The notes under the pieces are model-generated. The model searched no databases. It worked only from the letters and a program-made list of their open reading frames with translations, and was not told the origin of the DNA. Of a stretch of 64,000 nt of DNA, positions 1 through 12,655 are shown piece by piece. A program made the position numbers and the translations under genes. Numbering within the stretch: the stretch's first letter is position 1; the number at the start of each line of letters is the position of its first letter. The stretch comes from Rhizophagus clarus (lineage: Eukaryota > Glomeromycota > Glomeromycetes > Glomerales > Glomeraceae), in assembly GCA_015698045.1 (NCBI GenBank), contig BLAL01000043.1:992001-1056000 (forward strand), given 5' to 3'.

Positions 1-422
1 TGTAAAATTTTTACCTTTAGAGTTTGGATTAAAGAACGTCATGTGATTTATATGGAAGCTTTATGTTAATTCAGGCCGAATTAAAATCAGCGCAACCTAA
101 AAAAATCGAATTGTTACATCGTGAAAATATTATAAGTTCGATTAGTTATACTATTTATTTAAATTGCGGAAAACAAGTTTAAATAAATCAACTATTATTT
201 GATCGTAAAATATCCACTTACAATTGCTTTTAACTATATTATTTTCCTTGATTATTAAATCTATTAAACAATATCATTTAGATGTCGAATCATCATAGTA
301 CAAAAACAAGTATAATAAGAACTTTTATTTAATAAGTATTAACTAACAAAAAATCATTCGAGCGTATTATTCCTATAAGTCACGTGCATTTTTTTTTGTT
401 GCTTAACATGAGTAATAAAAAA
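1..422. other. AT-rich intergenic sequence
   Basis: No convincing reading frame, RNA gene or repeat was seen. The stretch is low-complexity AT-rich sequence up to the left target duplication of the retroelement at 424. Confidence 0.5.
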
Positions 423-423
423 A

Positions 424-1276
424 AATCATGTTAGCTGAAGGCCTTCCAGTATCTGTCACAACAGATCCCCAACTTACCCAGGATTATGATAAACGTGATT
501 CCTTTTTTAAGGATCAAGGCATTCGTGCATATAAATTCCTCAAGCAAGGCACCGACCGAGTTACGATGTTGGGTTTCTTCGAAACTTATGAGGATCTTAA
601 GACGGCATTAGAATCCCCCTTCATTTACGAACGTGTGGAATATAGATGGTATCGCTCGAGCGGTCGCCCACCAAAGAAGAAACAACGCGCAGCTGCTTCG
701 GCATGGTCATCATCAAAACGCACCGATAGGGATAACGGCGCCCAAGGTTCCAAATCGTCTTCGCACAAGCAGGGTACACCACGTCAAGTGCCGCGTACCT
801 CTCCTCCGAAGAACAAGAAGCAGAAGACAGGTAGCCCGAGTCTAGACAAAGCGGACATCTTGAAACTTTTGCTAGCCCTATTAGCTTGATGTTTAGTTTA
901 GGAGTTTTTTTTAGTTATTTTTCTTTTCTTAGAGGTGTTAGAGTTTGTAGTTTCCCCCTTTTTTATAGCCTTTTATCCCACCTTTGTTTTTTGTTTACTT
1001 CATTTTGCTTGTCCTTTTTTTTCTTTTTGTAGGATGAAGCCTGGATTGAGGTTTTCTTTTGTTTTCAAAAGCAAAGCGTATAGTAGGCCAGCCAGGCTTT
1101 CTTGAACATCCTGGACTCCTGGTAGAGCGGTTTCTTTCATTGAAGGGAATTTTGGTTATAATCATGTATCCAGTGCTAGTCTAGCCACGTTAGATTTTAC
1201 TGTTTCGATTATTCCATGCACTATACTGTCGTAATCATTAAATAAATAAATAAATAAATAAATCATATTAGCTGAA
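424..1276 (+). mobile_element. Short LINE-like (non-LTR) insertion with target-site duplication
   Basis: The insert (about 440..1260) ends in a run of AAAT repeats (1236..1260), a typical non-LTR retrotransposon tail. It is flanked by a duplicated target of 16-17 bases, AAATCATGTTAGCTGAA at 423..439 and AAATCATATTAGCTGAA at 1260..1276, with one mismatch. The body is more GC-rich than its surroundings and holds one short reading frame followed by about 370 bases of 3' untranslated sequence. No reverse transcriptase or endonuclease is present, so it is either 5'-truncated or a non-autonomous derivative. A diverged relative lies at 42160..42840. The single mismatch in the duplication suggests a fairly recent insertion. 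Confidence 0.75.
428..889 (+). CDS. ORF1-like fragment inside the LINE-like insertion (153 aa)
   Basis: The frame encodes a protein with a charged N-terminal half containing a GFFETYEDLKTALESPF block (about residues 49-65), then a very basic, Ser/Pro/Lys-rich tail (residues 78-135) that would suit nucleic-acid binding. The same block is recognisable, broken, in the element at 42.2 kb, which shows it belongs to a repeat family. The ATG at 428 lies inside the target-site duplication, so the start codon is supplied by host sequence and the element's own frame enters from about 440. I do not recognise a named domain. It is probably the 3' part of a retrotransposon ORF1 rather than a host gene. 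Confidence 0.45.
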   Translation: MLAEGLPVSVTTDPQLTQDYDKRDSFFKDQGIRAYKFLKQGTDRVTMLGFFETYEDLKTALESPFIYERVEYRWYRSSGRPPKKKQRAAASAWSSSKRTDRDNGAQGSKSSSHKQGTPRQVPRTSPPKNKKQKTGSPSLDKADILKLLLALLA

Positions 1277-2576
1277 TTAACCCTGAATTTCAACTACAAT
1301 ATAATTGAAGGCAAAGAAATTTTTACTATACGACAATTACGACATTTACTATTACATACGTGAATGTTTATTAATAATCGCTTTAAGTTAGAAAATACAG
1401 AGGATAGCTATCTGTTGATCGAATTTTTGTTCGGATAACTTTTTCAATCAATATTTTCATTAAAGGAATTTGAAGAAATACCTTAATTCATTTTCTCATA
1501 TTGACTTAAGCTTGACGAAATAACATCAATTCTTACAAATAGAACAAAAATATTATTGATAATCACAAAAAATCAAATGAATTTACCTTACTAATTCTAG
1601 CTTAAATTTATAATCTTGTTTTGTTTCTCTCAATTCACACTCAATCTCTCGTCAATTGCCAATTATTTTTGGTCGATATTGGTTGCCAATCCAAGTGACT
1701 TTTTTGTCATCATTAATTAATAATTAATATATAGAATAAATAAAAATAATTATTATTTGTAATTTGAAACTTCCACGCTGGTGAGATTAATCTTTAAAAT
1801 GCTGAAAATATAGGAATGTAAAAATTATTTGTCATTTAATAATCTGGTGATTATTTTACAAAATTTCTAATATTATTAATCCGCTATTCGTAGGCAGGGA
1901 TGATTTGAATATCACACTGAAATTTCGGTCTCTAATTGAGTAATTGATGCGTATCATCGTGTGGAAATAAAAATATATAAGTTAAACAATCTATTGGCGT
2001 AATTCTAGAAGTACTATTCGTGGTTCAGATCAATACGTACTATACTGTATTACGCTGAAGTATTCATTATACGTAATTTTCATAATCTAGTAATCTAGCC
2101 TTCATTTGATTCATTCATTGCCGGACATAAGCATTTGTTATTAGAACAACAAATTTCATGATCTGGTAAATATTAAGATAAAAATCAATTGTAATATCAA
2201 TTTTTCCTTAACGTAATGTAAGCCTTAAGTAAGATAATTGATGTATTAGAAAATTTGAGCTGGCATTAAATTTAAAATAAGTTGTCAAATTTCAAATTTT
2301 TAATATATCAATAATTAATCAAAATTACCCTTTATTTGTAATGGAAACTAATATTTATTTAAAAGATTTACGTGTTATTACCTTCATCCTGCTTTTATAT
2401 TATACAAATAGAATGATTTTTAGTTTCCAATTATAATAATTAATTACAAATTTCCTCAATATTATTCATGTCATCTTTTACGTTAAATTAAAATCTTAAA
2501 TTTTTATTAAATCAATGATAATAATAAATGATACATAATGAAATAAATATGACATAAAAATATAAGATATTAGATA
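1277..2576. other. Intergenic, nothing recognised
   Basis: About 1.3 kb of AT-rich sequence lies between the retroelement and the 3' end of the amidohydrolase gene. All frames are short, and no inverted or tandem repeat was evident. Confidence 0.5.
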
Positions 2577-4624
2577 TTACATCAAGTCTTTCCAACTAAG
2601 ACCACCATTAAAAGCGTCTTTAACTTGTTTAGCAAATTCATCATCAATCAAAAAATCTAAAGCGGTTAATGCAATTCCTTTTGAAGCAATTAATGTAGCT
2701 TCATGTGCAAATTCAGTTTTAGCAACATCTGTGAAACCAATTGTATGATTTGCACTTCCTTTAGGAGGTTTTATATCATATAAAGAATGGATACCAGGAA
2801 CTAAATAAGTCACGTTTCCCTGATCAGTTGAACCTAAGACAATATCAGTTTGTTCTACTCTTGGCTTAAAATCTATTTTAAATTTTTTAAGATGTTCTTC
2901 ATATCTCTCACCCAAGGGAATATTTGTATTAACATCTTAAAAAAAGGAAGAAATATAAAATTATTTAATTATTTATGATAAATTATGATTTAATTTATAT
3001 AAATAAACTAACCAAAATATTTGGCCTTCGGAGTGATTTTTGGGTCTTTGGTTCCATTTTCTTCCGTGCATCCAGTTGCCTTACCAGCTGCTATAAAACA
3101 ATTATAAACTCGTGACTTCAAAGAATTTAGTTCATCAATCGTTTTTGAACGAATGATAAAATCCGCGGACGTATAATCAGGGATAACTAACCATAGTATA
3201 AAAAACTAATCAATTGATATGTTAAATAGTTAAATAATAATAAACATAGTATTAAAAAAAAAATACCGTTTGGCGCTTCTCCTCCATTAGTTATAATTCC
3301 ATGAATTCTGAAAAGTGATTTATAATTTTTTTTTTAAAATAAAGAATAAATTACATTTTTTTTAAATTTATAACAAAACAATTTACCTATCTGTAGGCTT
3401 GATTTGTTGTCTTAATAATCCAATATTATTGTATGCTAAAATCATAGCATCTAATGCGTTAATTCCTTCCCATGGTAAACCAGCAGCATGCGCGTTTTTT
3501 CCAAAATATTCAATCTTAAAAGATGTTACAGCAAAATAACTGTAAAAGCTTCCATCAAAAGGACTTTATAAAATTAACAAAATATAATACACATCAGATA
3601 TTTAAAATTAATTTTGCTTTTATAAAAAAACTAATTAATTAATAACTTTACCTAGGATGAACCATTAAAGAGACGTCTACATCATCATAAGCACCTTCTT
3701 TAATCATCAGAATTTTGCCACCTCCACCCTCTAGAATAAAAAAAGTTATAAATAATTAAAATAAATTAAATCTTTTTCCACATTTAAAATACTAACCTTC
3801 AGCAGGGGTACCAAATAATTTTACTTTTCCAGGAATTTGATGTTTTTCAAATACAGCCTTTATTGCAATTGCAGCAGCAACTCCACTAATTGCAATCAGA
3901 TCTAAATATATTATTAATAAGGGTGATTCTCAAATATGAAATGGTTAATTATACAAATTATTGAGAGATAGAACTTACTATGACCGCAAGCGTGACCAAT
4001 TCCTGGAAGTGCATCATACCTATTACAATAAGAAATTGTGACTTGTCTGATAAAGTTATAAAGTTGAAAAAAAAACTTAATAAACAATTAATTCCACTTA
4101 CTCAGAATTAAATGAAACAACTTTTCCTTCACCGCCTTTAGATGAAAATTCTGCTACAAATGCAGTTTCAATACCGTATGCACTAGGTTTTACCTCAAAT
4201 CCTTAATTAGCAATGATTAATATTATATTAAATTATTAAAAAAAATTTGTAATTAAAAAATGTTTTGCTCTAACCAAAATTTACCTTCATCTTTGAGATA
4301 CTTAACCAACAAATCATGAGCAAACGTTTCTTTAAATGCTAAATAAATAAATATATTTAATTATGAAAAAATTTTTATAGGATAAAACATATCAAAATAT
4401 CACTTAATGGTTTATATTATAACCTAATTCCGGTTTTTCATGAATCTAATTTGATATCAATAATAATAAATATGACTTTTTTTTTTTAGAACATGATTAC
4501 TAAATAAATAATATTATAATTTAATTCATACCTTTAAACTGATGGATCTCAAATCTTTTGATTTATCATTGATAGCTTCTTCTGCAGTTTTTGCATATTC
4601 GCTTGTCAGGTTGATTCCAGACAT
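2577..4624 (-). CDS. Peptidase M20 domain-containing protein 2-like amidohydrolase (11 exons, 414 aa)
   Basis: Exons read on the minus strand: 4624-4532, 4445-4424 (22 nt), 4338-4285, 4201-4102, 4019-3979, 3901-3797, 3730-3652, 3563-3387, 3307-3267, 3186-3013 and 2935-2577. All introns are GT..AG, and the sum is 1245 nt, exactly 415 codons with stop. Motifs run in the order of M20D/PM20D2 enzymes: IHEKPELAF near residue 32, the metal-site run [14 protein letters not shown] near residue 90, then PAEGGGGK, a lid-domain [19 protein letters not shown], and a C-terminal [16 protein letters not shown]. Length is close to PM20D2 and AbgB-like hydrolases. The family is metal-dependent and hydrolyses amide bonds of small peptides or aminoacyl conjugates; the exact substrate cannot be read from sequence. 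The gene appears intact. No signal peptide is visible, so a cytosolic location is likely. Confidence 0.93.
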
Positions 4625-6150
4625 AATTATTTAATTAATTAAAAAAAAAACAAAATAAATTTAGTAGTAACAAAAAGAAATTTTCAAAAAGAAAATCGGA
4701 CAATCTCTTCAATGATTACTTTATACTGGTCCGGAATTTACTATATTAGGTTAGTACTGTGGAAACGTCGATCTACCTATACTTACTAAGAAAGAAAAAG
4801 TTTTGCCTGACGATCATAATTTCCCTATTAAGGAAAGAGATGTCTATATTTACATGTACTGTATCATAAATTGTAATTACAATAAATACAATAAAGATAT
4901 ACGTTTACCAAAAAAAAAAAAAAAAATTTACATGTATTATTGGTAAGTAACACGTTTAAAATATTATGGATGTATAATGATTTCCTAATAATATTAATAG
5001 AAAATTTCTTAAACACGATTTTATTCTCTAGAATTATTATTATTATTGCTCTCGTTTCTAGAAGTATAACAAATAGAAGCACAATCTGCATATCAGAGAT
5101 CAAAGTATATTTATTTACAAATAACGAAATTAAAATTTTATTTTTAATGGCTAATTTATGAGATTTAAACATCAACCGAAGAGGAACCCATTATATAAAA
5201 TGAAGATTTGCTTATGCGGCTTTGACAACATAATAAAATTACAATGGATGAAAATGAATGTTCTTTGATATAAAGTATAAATGATATTGTATGAAAATAA
5301 TTGATTTATTAAATTTTAATAGTTACCAAGAAGGTTGACGATTGCTTCTGTTGAGAGGCTTTTTTACTTCTGTTGAAGATTTCCGATCACAAACTCCGTT
5401 GAGCCCATATGCATCTAAATCAATCATCAATTCATTTTCACAAATATTCGTAAATATATTAAATTATTATTAGTTATTTATGTGAATTAACTAATTGACT
5501 AATAAAAAGCAGTGCAAAAGATATGAAAATTTTTAAATCTTATCAATATGGCAATTATGTTAAATTTATTGATTTATTTAGATAATTCAATATTTTTCTT
5601 TTTGTCTAACTGAATATGTTACAGTCGCCATTGGATATAATGAATGAACCCTCGGTTTCAGAGGGTTTAATTCAGTATATAGTGAATTCGTTATATAAAT
5701 ATGAACCGCCCTGGATAATTCGGGTCGAATTTATAATTTCAAATGACACAAAGGTAATGATGGATGATCGACCCTGGAAGTCAGAGAAATGAAATTGATT
5801 ATTAAAACCACCTTGTAAAAAATTAAAGCAGGGAATTTTTTAAGTAGCAACTATTTTGTTTATTAATTACTGATAATTCTGGTCGGCGTTATAAATTTAA
5901 CCTGAACTAATTTATGGTCACATGTCTACTTGTATAACGAATACATGATCAAATCAAAGTTTGACAAACTCTTTCCCATAACTCGCTGTCCAAAACCGCG
6001 AAACTGCTGAAACTTGCAAAAGTTTCGGCATAGTTTCGGCATAAATAATACTAATATTTTAATAAAGGTTCACATATTTTTGACGTATTAACAGCCTAGT
6101 TGAACCTAAGTGAGGCTTGGATAGTTCGAATCATATGACGAGTTACTGTA
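4625..6150. other. Intergenic, with one hairpin that may be a transposon end
   Basis: AT-rich and without a credible gene. At 5622..5700 the segment contains ACAGTCGCCATTGGATATAA, a near-perfect hairpin around the AACCCTC/GAGGGTT pair, then TATAGTGAATTCGTTATATA. This pattern of repeated 'ATATAACGAA'-like words resembles the terminal repeat of pogo/Tigger-type mariner elements. No second end was found, so it is at most a remnant. Confidence 0.3.
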
Positions 6151-6159
6151 TGTCTGTCC

Positions 6160-6740
6160 CTAAAGAAAAAAGAAGAACGTTAATAACGTTCCAAAACAAA
6201 TAATTCCAACCCCTCTTCAATTTACAACTCACCATAGAGATCCTTGCTGAAATCCAAGCCCAGGTGCTGTCCTAAAAAAAAAAGAAACAGGCTAATAACA
6301 TTCAACTTCCGAAGTCTAAGCCCAGAATCCGTTCCTAAAGAAAAAAATAGAAAAGGAACGTTAGTTATGTTCCCAAACAAAGAAAAAACATTCCTCTTTA
6401 ACTTATACTTACAATTACAGAATTCCGCCCAAAGTCCAAGTCCTCAAGAAAAAAAAAAGAGAAGGAATCAATGTTAGTGAACGTTTCCAAAACAAAAAAA
6501 AGCAATGACCCGCCCCTATTTCAACTTACACTTACAATTTCAGAATACCGGTCCAAAGTCCAAGTCCAGGTGCCGTCTCCGAAGAAAGAACGTTCCTAAA
6601 TAAAAAAAAATTTCTCATTTACCCATTTACCCTCCCAACTTATCATTAGAGTTCCAGTCCGTTATCTAAGTCCTGGAGCCGTCCTTAAAAAAAACCAGAA
6701 AGGAACGTTAGCAACGTTCTAAATCAAAAAAAAAAATAAT
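6160..6740. repeat. Diverged minisatellite, about five units of 110-130 bp, with palindromic cores
   Basis: Each unit has a 'CCAAGTCCAGGTGCCGTCC'-like block, a purine run (CTAAAGAAAAAA), a core of the type GAACGTTANNAACGTTC, and a pyrimidine-rich block (CCCCTCTTCAATTTACAACT). Perfect palindromic cores are at 6175..6191 (GAACGTTA-A-TAACGTTC) and 6703..6719 (GAACGTT-AGC-AACGTTC). Decayed cores lie near 6358 and 6470. The reading frame at 6244..6477 is a by-product of the repeat. A related repeat occurs at 54180..54520. Confidence 0.7.
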
Positions 6741-7568
6741 AATAATAAATTAATTAGCCTACCTTTCATACAAATATTTAAATAATTTTTTATAATAAAA
6801 TTGTCCTAAAAAACCAAACTCTAGGAAAAAAAAGGAAAAAACCGATAAAAAGAAAATATATATATATATAATTTTTTTTATAATCGGAAATTTCGAATCG
6901 GGCATGTCGATATACGACGCAAGTTTAAACAACAAATTAAAACTTTAAATGATATAAATCAAGTATACTTTATTAATTTTTTTTTAAATGCCATTTTTCT
7001 CGTTAGAAAAAAATAATGATAAGATGTGAAGGGTTGTCTTTTTAAAGCTTTTTTAACGCGTAGAATGCTTTAATTTATTAAAAAATATTTTCATTGTTAT
7101 GTGTAAGTTTTTTCAATGAAATTGATAATCTATCAGAATAAGGAATTAATAATTAGCATTGTTTCATTTAAAATTTTATTGTAATAATGAAGTTGTCTGA
7201 GCGTCTAACTACTCCAGAAAGTAGAAACATCCGAAAAAAAATTTCAACCTTGTTACAATGTTACATTATCATCGTTTGGTGATACCAGTGATAAATTATA
7301 CAACCATTATAATATAAGTACGTAAAGTTTTAATTTTTTTCCACTCCCAACTCAAACTTTTCTCAAAATCCGGGCGTTAAACAAACAATCAAGTTGGAAC
7401 GGCCTTAGAAAGATTAATAGTAATTTAATGATATCGTAATAATCAGTGCTTCAGAATTTTAATGATTTATAGCTTATTGGATTTCATCAAAACGAACATT
7501 TTGATAGTAATTTTATAAATACTTATGCAAAATTGATTGAGAAATGATATTTTGAAAATTCTTATTTA
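6741..7568. other. Intergenic, nothing recognised
   Basis: AT-rich sequence with homopolymer runs and a short (TA)n run near 6858. No gene or repeat could be supported. Confidence 0.5.
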
Positions 7569-7894
7569 TTATACAGTATAAATTATAACAATATAATTCA
7601 CAACTTTTGTGTCACCAAAAATTACACTTGATTTATAAACCATTAATTTCTTGGCTTCGGCCGAAGCTTTGAAGTCCGATATGATATCACTCAATTTACC
7701 ATATGATTGGAAATGATCGGCAATGTTGTTATGCAAGAGCTGGTCGATCACTACTCAAATTATTCTTTGACGGGCTGAGTTTTTTCTAAAGTGAAGTGAA
7801 TTTCCATCCCAGGACTCCCACGTGGTATTTCTGTCGGTTGATGCAAGGCTAATTGATCACCACATCTTCTATTGTTTGAATTCTTTAAATTCAT
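7569..7894 (-). pseudogene. Unrecognised broken gene, two adjacent short frames
   Basis: Two minus-strand frames lie within a few bases of each other. 7894..7760 (44 aa from the first Met; frame open upstream to about 7925) contains NNRRCGDQLALHQPTEIPRG and ends TQPVKE. 7751..7569 (60 aa) contains DHFQSYGKLSDIISDFKAS. Composition and codon use look coding rather than random, but neither part has a recognisable domain. They are separated by stops. I read them as remnants of one decayed gene; two tiny genes or chance are alternatives. Confidence 0.3.
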
Positions 7895-8132
7895 TCTTTG
7901 CAGATAAATAATCAATCTAGAAAGTTCACCTTAGAAAATACTCAGCTTATCAAAGAAATATAGAAATTTTTTTTATGGAAAGTGAATTCCTTGTTGTTAA
8001 ATTGTATTGTAAAAAATATATATACACTAGAAAGTTTTTTTTTTTGGATGTTATGAATAAATAATTTTTTTTTTTAAAAAAAAAAAAAAAATTGAAATAA
8101 TGATGAAATTAAGATATAATCGCAAATTTTAA

Positions 8133-9994
8133 AATAGTGTATACGGCATATACAGCAGATACGAAAGATGTAATGAATGTGGGCACAGAAAAAAAGAACT
8201 AATAACAGGAAAAGAAAAACGTAAAAAAAGTGAAAGTGTGTTTTGTGGCTTGTGTAACACAATAAAGACCATGTTTAAATCAAGTGGAAATAAAGTCATC
8301 GACGACTTTATCAGACATACAGCAACTGTTTCCATTAAGAAACTAATAGGTGTATTAGAATTTGTTCCTTATGAACAATTCAAAAATAAAGTATTTATTG
8401 CTGAGGAGGATTTAGTAAAATTTATAGAGCAACTTGGATTGATGGTCCAATCAATTATCTGTATGAGATTAAAAGAAAGGCTTATAATTTTACTCGTTCT
8501 CATAATTATACCGTTGTTCTCAAAAAACTTAACAATTCCGAGAACTTTACATCTAAGGAGCTAAATGAGGTATAGTATATGAAATATTTAATTCTTCAAT
8601 ATAATGATAATAATGGAAAATTAATGATTTTTTTTATTAGCTCAAGGTATTTTATCAGATTAAAAAAAATTACAATAGTAGTTACATTAGTGAATATCTT
8701 GGAATTACTCAAGATCCCAGTACCAAAGATATAATGATTATTATGCCATATTATAATTCAGGTGATTTGAAACATTATTTAAGTAATGACTTTTATAATA
8801 CTAGTTGGAATATGAAGTTGTATATATTGTATAGAATAATATCTGGACTTGAAAATATACATAAAGCAAATTTTATCCACAGAGATTTACATAGTGGAAA
8901 TATCTTTTTTAATAAAGAAAGTACATATATTGGTGATCTGGGAATAAGTAAATCTGCGATTGAGGCTACAGAATCTACAGAGAATTATGGTATTATTCCT
9001 TATATGGCACCAGAGCTTTTTAAAGGACAAAAATATACTAAAGCTTCAGATATATATAGCTTTGGAATGATTATGTGGGAGTTTATGACAGGTAGAAGTC
9101 CTTTTTGGGATGAAAATCATGATACAGAACTTATAATCAAAATATATGATGGTTTACGACCACCAATTGTTACAAATGCACCTGAAGGATATATTGAACT
9201 TATGAAAAAATGCTGGCATTCTGATCCCAACAAAAGACCAACAACCGCTCATGTGTGGAATAGGATTAATTTCATGTGGAATAACGAAAGCCAAAATGAA
9301 AGCAATCAAGCTCCAACTAAAATTATAGAGTCAACAGATATTGGACCTGTAACAAAAAATAATCCAGCAGCAATTTATATGAGTAGACCTTCAAGTCACA
9401 TGATTCAAACTGCGATGTCTTTAAGGAGTTCAAGGATTCAATCTATCGGTAAATAATTTATGATGTTGTTAAAGCACTTGTAATAAAACTTCTTATTTAT
9501 TTTAAATAATTATTAGAATTAGATCCATTTTATTATTATCAGAAAACGAATAAAGTAACTACTGGTAATTATTCAGTTGTTATTGTTAATATATCATTTA
9601 TGTTATTACTAATTATTATTATTTATTTAAAGATAAAAGAAAGTTTGAAGATGATCCTGCTGAAGACTGTAATGACAGTAAAGACAATGGTACGAAAATT
9701 AAATTTTATGTATAAAAAAAAAAATTAATTATTTAAAATATACTGAAATAATCAATTTAACCTTGATATATAACTGATAATGACAAAAGCTTATTTATAA
9801 TATTTTTTAAAAAATTATTTAGACCAGAGTAATAAAAAAAGAAAATTTCTTGAAGATAGTGGTAAATGAAAAATTTGGTTTAACAATCAATAGATTCATT
9901 TCATAATTTTTAAATGATCTTTATGTTTTTTTTAGATTACTTTACAAGAGAAATTGAATTAGATATTAACTTCCCAGATAAAATCATCGCCTGA
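8133..9994 (+). CDS. Protein kinase with N-terminal zinc-ribbon-like segment, frameshifted in the glycine loop
   Basis: Exons: 8133/8271-8569, 8641-9448, 9517-9564, 9633-9689, 9823-9861 and 9936-9994, all GT..AG. The last four junctions are all phase 1, and the frame stays open to TGA at 9992. An N-terminal CxxC...CxxC pattern (CNEC ... CGLC) precedes SGNKVIDDFI and a linker, as in the large Rhizophagus kinase family. Catalytic landmarks: IHRDLHSGNIFF (active HRD and Asn), GDLG in place of DFG, and an APE motif (PYMAPELF). The glycine loop is found only by changing frame: GAGGAGGA near 8401-8409 needs one more G to give EGGFSKIYRATW, so the gene carries a 1-base deletion or a sequencing error. 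The first in-frame ATG is at 8271, but the frame is open from 8133, so an upstream exon may exist. The tail has two KRKF blocks that may act as nuclear signals. Confidence 0.85.
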
Positions 9995-11330
9995 CTGGTA
10001 TGATTACTACCAATGCTAGAAAAAGCGTCTATAACATCAAATACCAAAGAAAATAATGAAAATATAATAATGAATGAAACTAAATTAAAAATGAAAGGAA
10101 TTAATAAAACAACAAAAGTTGAAAAACAGAAAGACAACAATAAATTCTATTTTTAAAATTCGTAAACAATCGAATTAAAAATTGACGCAGTAATAATAGG
10201 ACAAACCATCCATCCGGATTTACTATTAGTAAGTTCTTTCAGGACAAAATTATCAAAGCTGATAATAAAGCTATGACAGCTACTCGTCCAAGTTTATCTG
10301 TTGTATTCAGTATTTTTGTAATAAAATTAATAAAAATAAATAATAGATAAATAATAAAATAAAATAATATGAAGTAAATAAAATAAATTCTGATTAAAAC
10401 TTATCAACAGTAGACCTGTGTAAAAAAATTTTATTATGAACGTTGGCAGTTTATATTTACTGTCGACAATGCATATATATCGTGCGTGTAAAGTCACAAA
10501 ATCAGTAAATTAATTTAGTATAAACAATGCATTCGTTGAACAATGCGCAATTCAGTGTGCAATGATCATTACCGTTTACTGCGCATTGTTCTGACCAATT
10601 CCGTATCATAAAATATGTTTTATATACTAAAAAATGCGTAAATTATACGTTTTTAATGTAATTAATAATATAAAGTTTTATCAAATTTTAATTTTTATTT
10701 TCATTAAATATATTGTTATAATGTTATTAAATCAACATTTAAACAATGAATTAATAATATTTTATTAAATATAAAATAATACAAATACTTCATTTCCTAC
10801 TACATTTCTTTAATTCAATTGAAAACCAAACTCCCCCATACTGTAACAATACCTACAGTAATTCTAGAATTATCCGAGTCTCTTCAAGAGTTGGCATTCC
10901 TACAAAAAGAAACTGGAAATTTTTTACATGAAAAAGAAATCAACCCATGAAGAAAGAAATTAACACACAAAGAAAGAAATCGATCCATGAAAAGGAAATA
11001 ACTTACAAAAAGAACTGACCTACAGAAAAAGGAAAAAGAACTCACTCTATAAGAAAATTAAACAAAATAAAAAAATATTTAATGTAAAAATTATCTTATA
11101 ACGAAAAAAAATGTATTTCAAAAAAAAGGGAGGTGGTGGAGAATAAAATAATAAATAAAACTTTTTAACGAAGTTGGGAAAATAAAGAGGAAATAAAAAA
11201 AAATAGGGAATAAAAAATATAAGGGAACCAAAAACAATTTTTTAAAAAAAAAGTGAAGTTGTGAAAAAAAAAGAAAAAAATTTTTTTTTTTAAAGAGATC
11301 ACGATAGATGAATAGAGCAATCATCAGAGT
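9995..11330. other. Intergenic with inverted repeat and purine-rich repeats
   Basis: A perfect 12-base inverted repeat, GAACAATGCGCA at 10538..10549 and TGCGCATTGTTC at 10580..10591, may be a fragment of a miniature element. From about 10905 to 11060 the strand carries irregular repeats of AAGAAAGAAAT with CCCATGA spacers. The frame at 11118..11324 (-) is poly-Phe from purine runs and not a gene. Confidence 0.5.
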
Positions 11331-12240
11331 TAAATAATTCCCAAATTTGCTTTAACATTGATGTGGTATCCAATTTATCATGATCATTAAGGCTACCAGG
11401 GATATAACCATTATTAGGCATTTCGTTACGGTCAATATTTCATGATAGTTATGTACCACTGCGTGGCACAATGACAGCCAATCATTCCATATTGAATACT
11501 ACGTGCCTAATAATACTATACTTTATTTATTTTACTTAATTCACAATAAACATTTTTTTTTTTTTAATTCGTATTTTTTTTTTTTGTAACGCACATTTTA
11601 AGATTACAATCTAGAATAGTTTAGTTGTTTTTAATTATTAACCAAATATAAATTAAATTTAATCATGTTTATATTTCTTTCTTCTTTTTATGCTTTTTGT
11701 TGATTAGTACAATCCTTTCTCGGTGAAAAAAATTTTTTTTTTTATATTCCGCACCTTATTTTTATAAATTTCGTGTTTTTTATTATCTATTATAATATAA
11801 TGTGGCAAAAATTCTAGCAATGATTTTTCAAAAGACGAAAAATCTAGCATATGTAAGCTCTTTAGGAATGTAAGAATGTACTAGTGAATACAATATAATA
11901 CTTCGACTTAAAAAAACATACTCAAATAATCGTGCGAGTACATGTGAGTAATCGTATGATTCAAAGATCTACTATTTTGGTGTAAGGACTGTGAGGGGGC
12001 AAGATTCCAAGGAATTTATAATTAAAATAGTTGTTATGTGATTGGTCCACCATGACCTTAAGCTGGATATGATTGACAGAATATTTGGTTGGTTCGATTG
12101 GGGAATTTTATTTGGAAATTGTTTATTTTAATTAGAACCTGTTAGAATAGTTTAGCATTCAGGTGTTTGGCACCAAATTATGTATAAGAGAAGTCCGAAT
12201 TCGTTAATAAAATTATAACTTTTTGAACTTGGGAAATCTT
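11331..12240. other. Intergenic, nothing recognised
   Basis: AT-rich with several long T runs (11560-11590, 11730). No gene, structured repeat or RNA was recognised. Confidence 0.45.
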
Positions 12241-12655
12241 GTGATTAGATGCAACTGCGGCAAATGTGGCAATGGAAAGGCAATATTTATTTGTAAATCC
12301 GTACAACAAAATACAACAAAGTAAATCACTGTTAGTTAAAATTCGTACTCCAAACTTTAACTTATTATATCCGTATCAATAAGAACTGCGGGAACTTCGA
12401 CACTAAATTATCGAATTTGTACAACGAGGTTTCTATCTGTGTGTTCAGGGGGTCTTATCTGTTACAATTACATTGCTATACCTTTAAACGTTTTGTTAAA
12501 TCAGAGGATCCGGTGATCGCAGGAAGATCAAACATATCTCGTTGGAATCGTCTTATCAAGACGATTTTAACGAAAAATATCACATCCTTTTACGATCGTT
12601 AAATCCATTTTAATTTCGAATTTTTCTACAATTTCCATAAAAAAAAAAAAAATAT

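Noticed and set aside
633..845. Second frame in the LINE-like element
   Set aside because: Shadow of the 428..889 frame; composition is that of a shifted basic region.
6090..6150. tRNA-like GTTCGAATC word
   Set aside because: No acceptor stem, D-arm or anticodon arm could be built around it; no tRNA was found elsewhere either.
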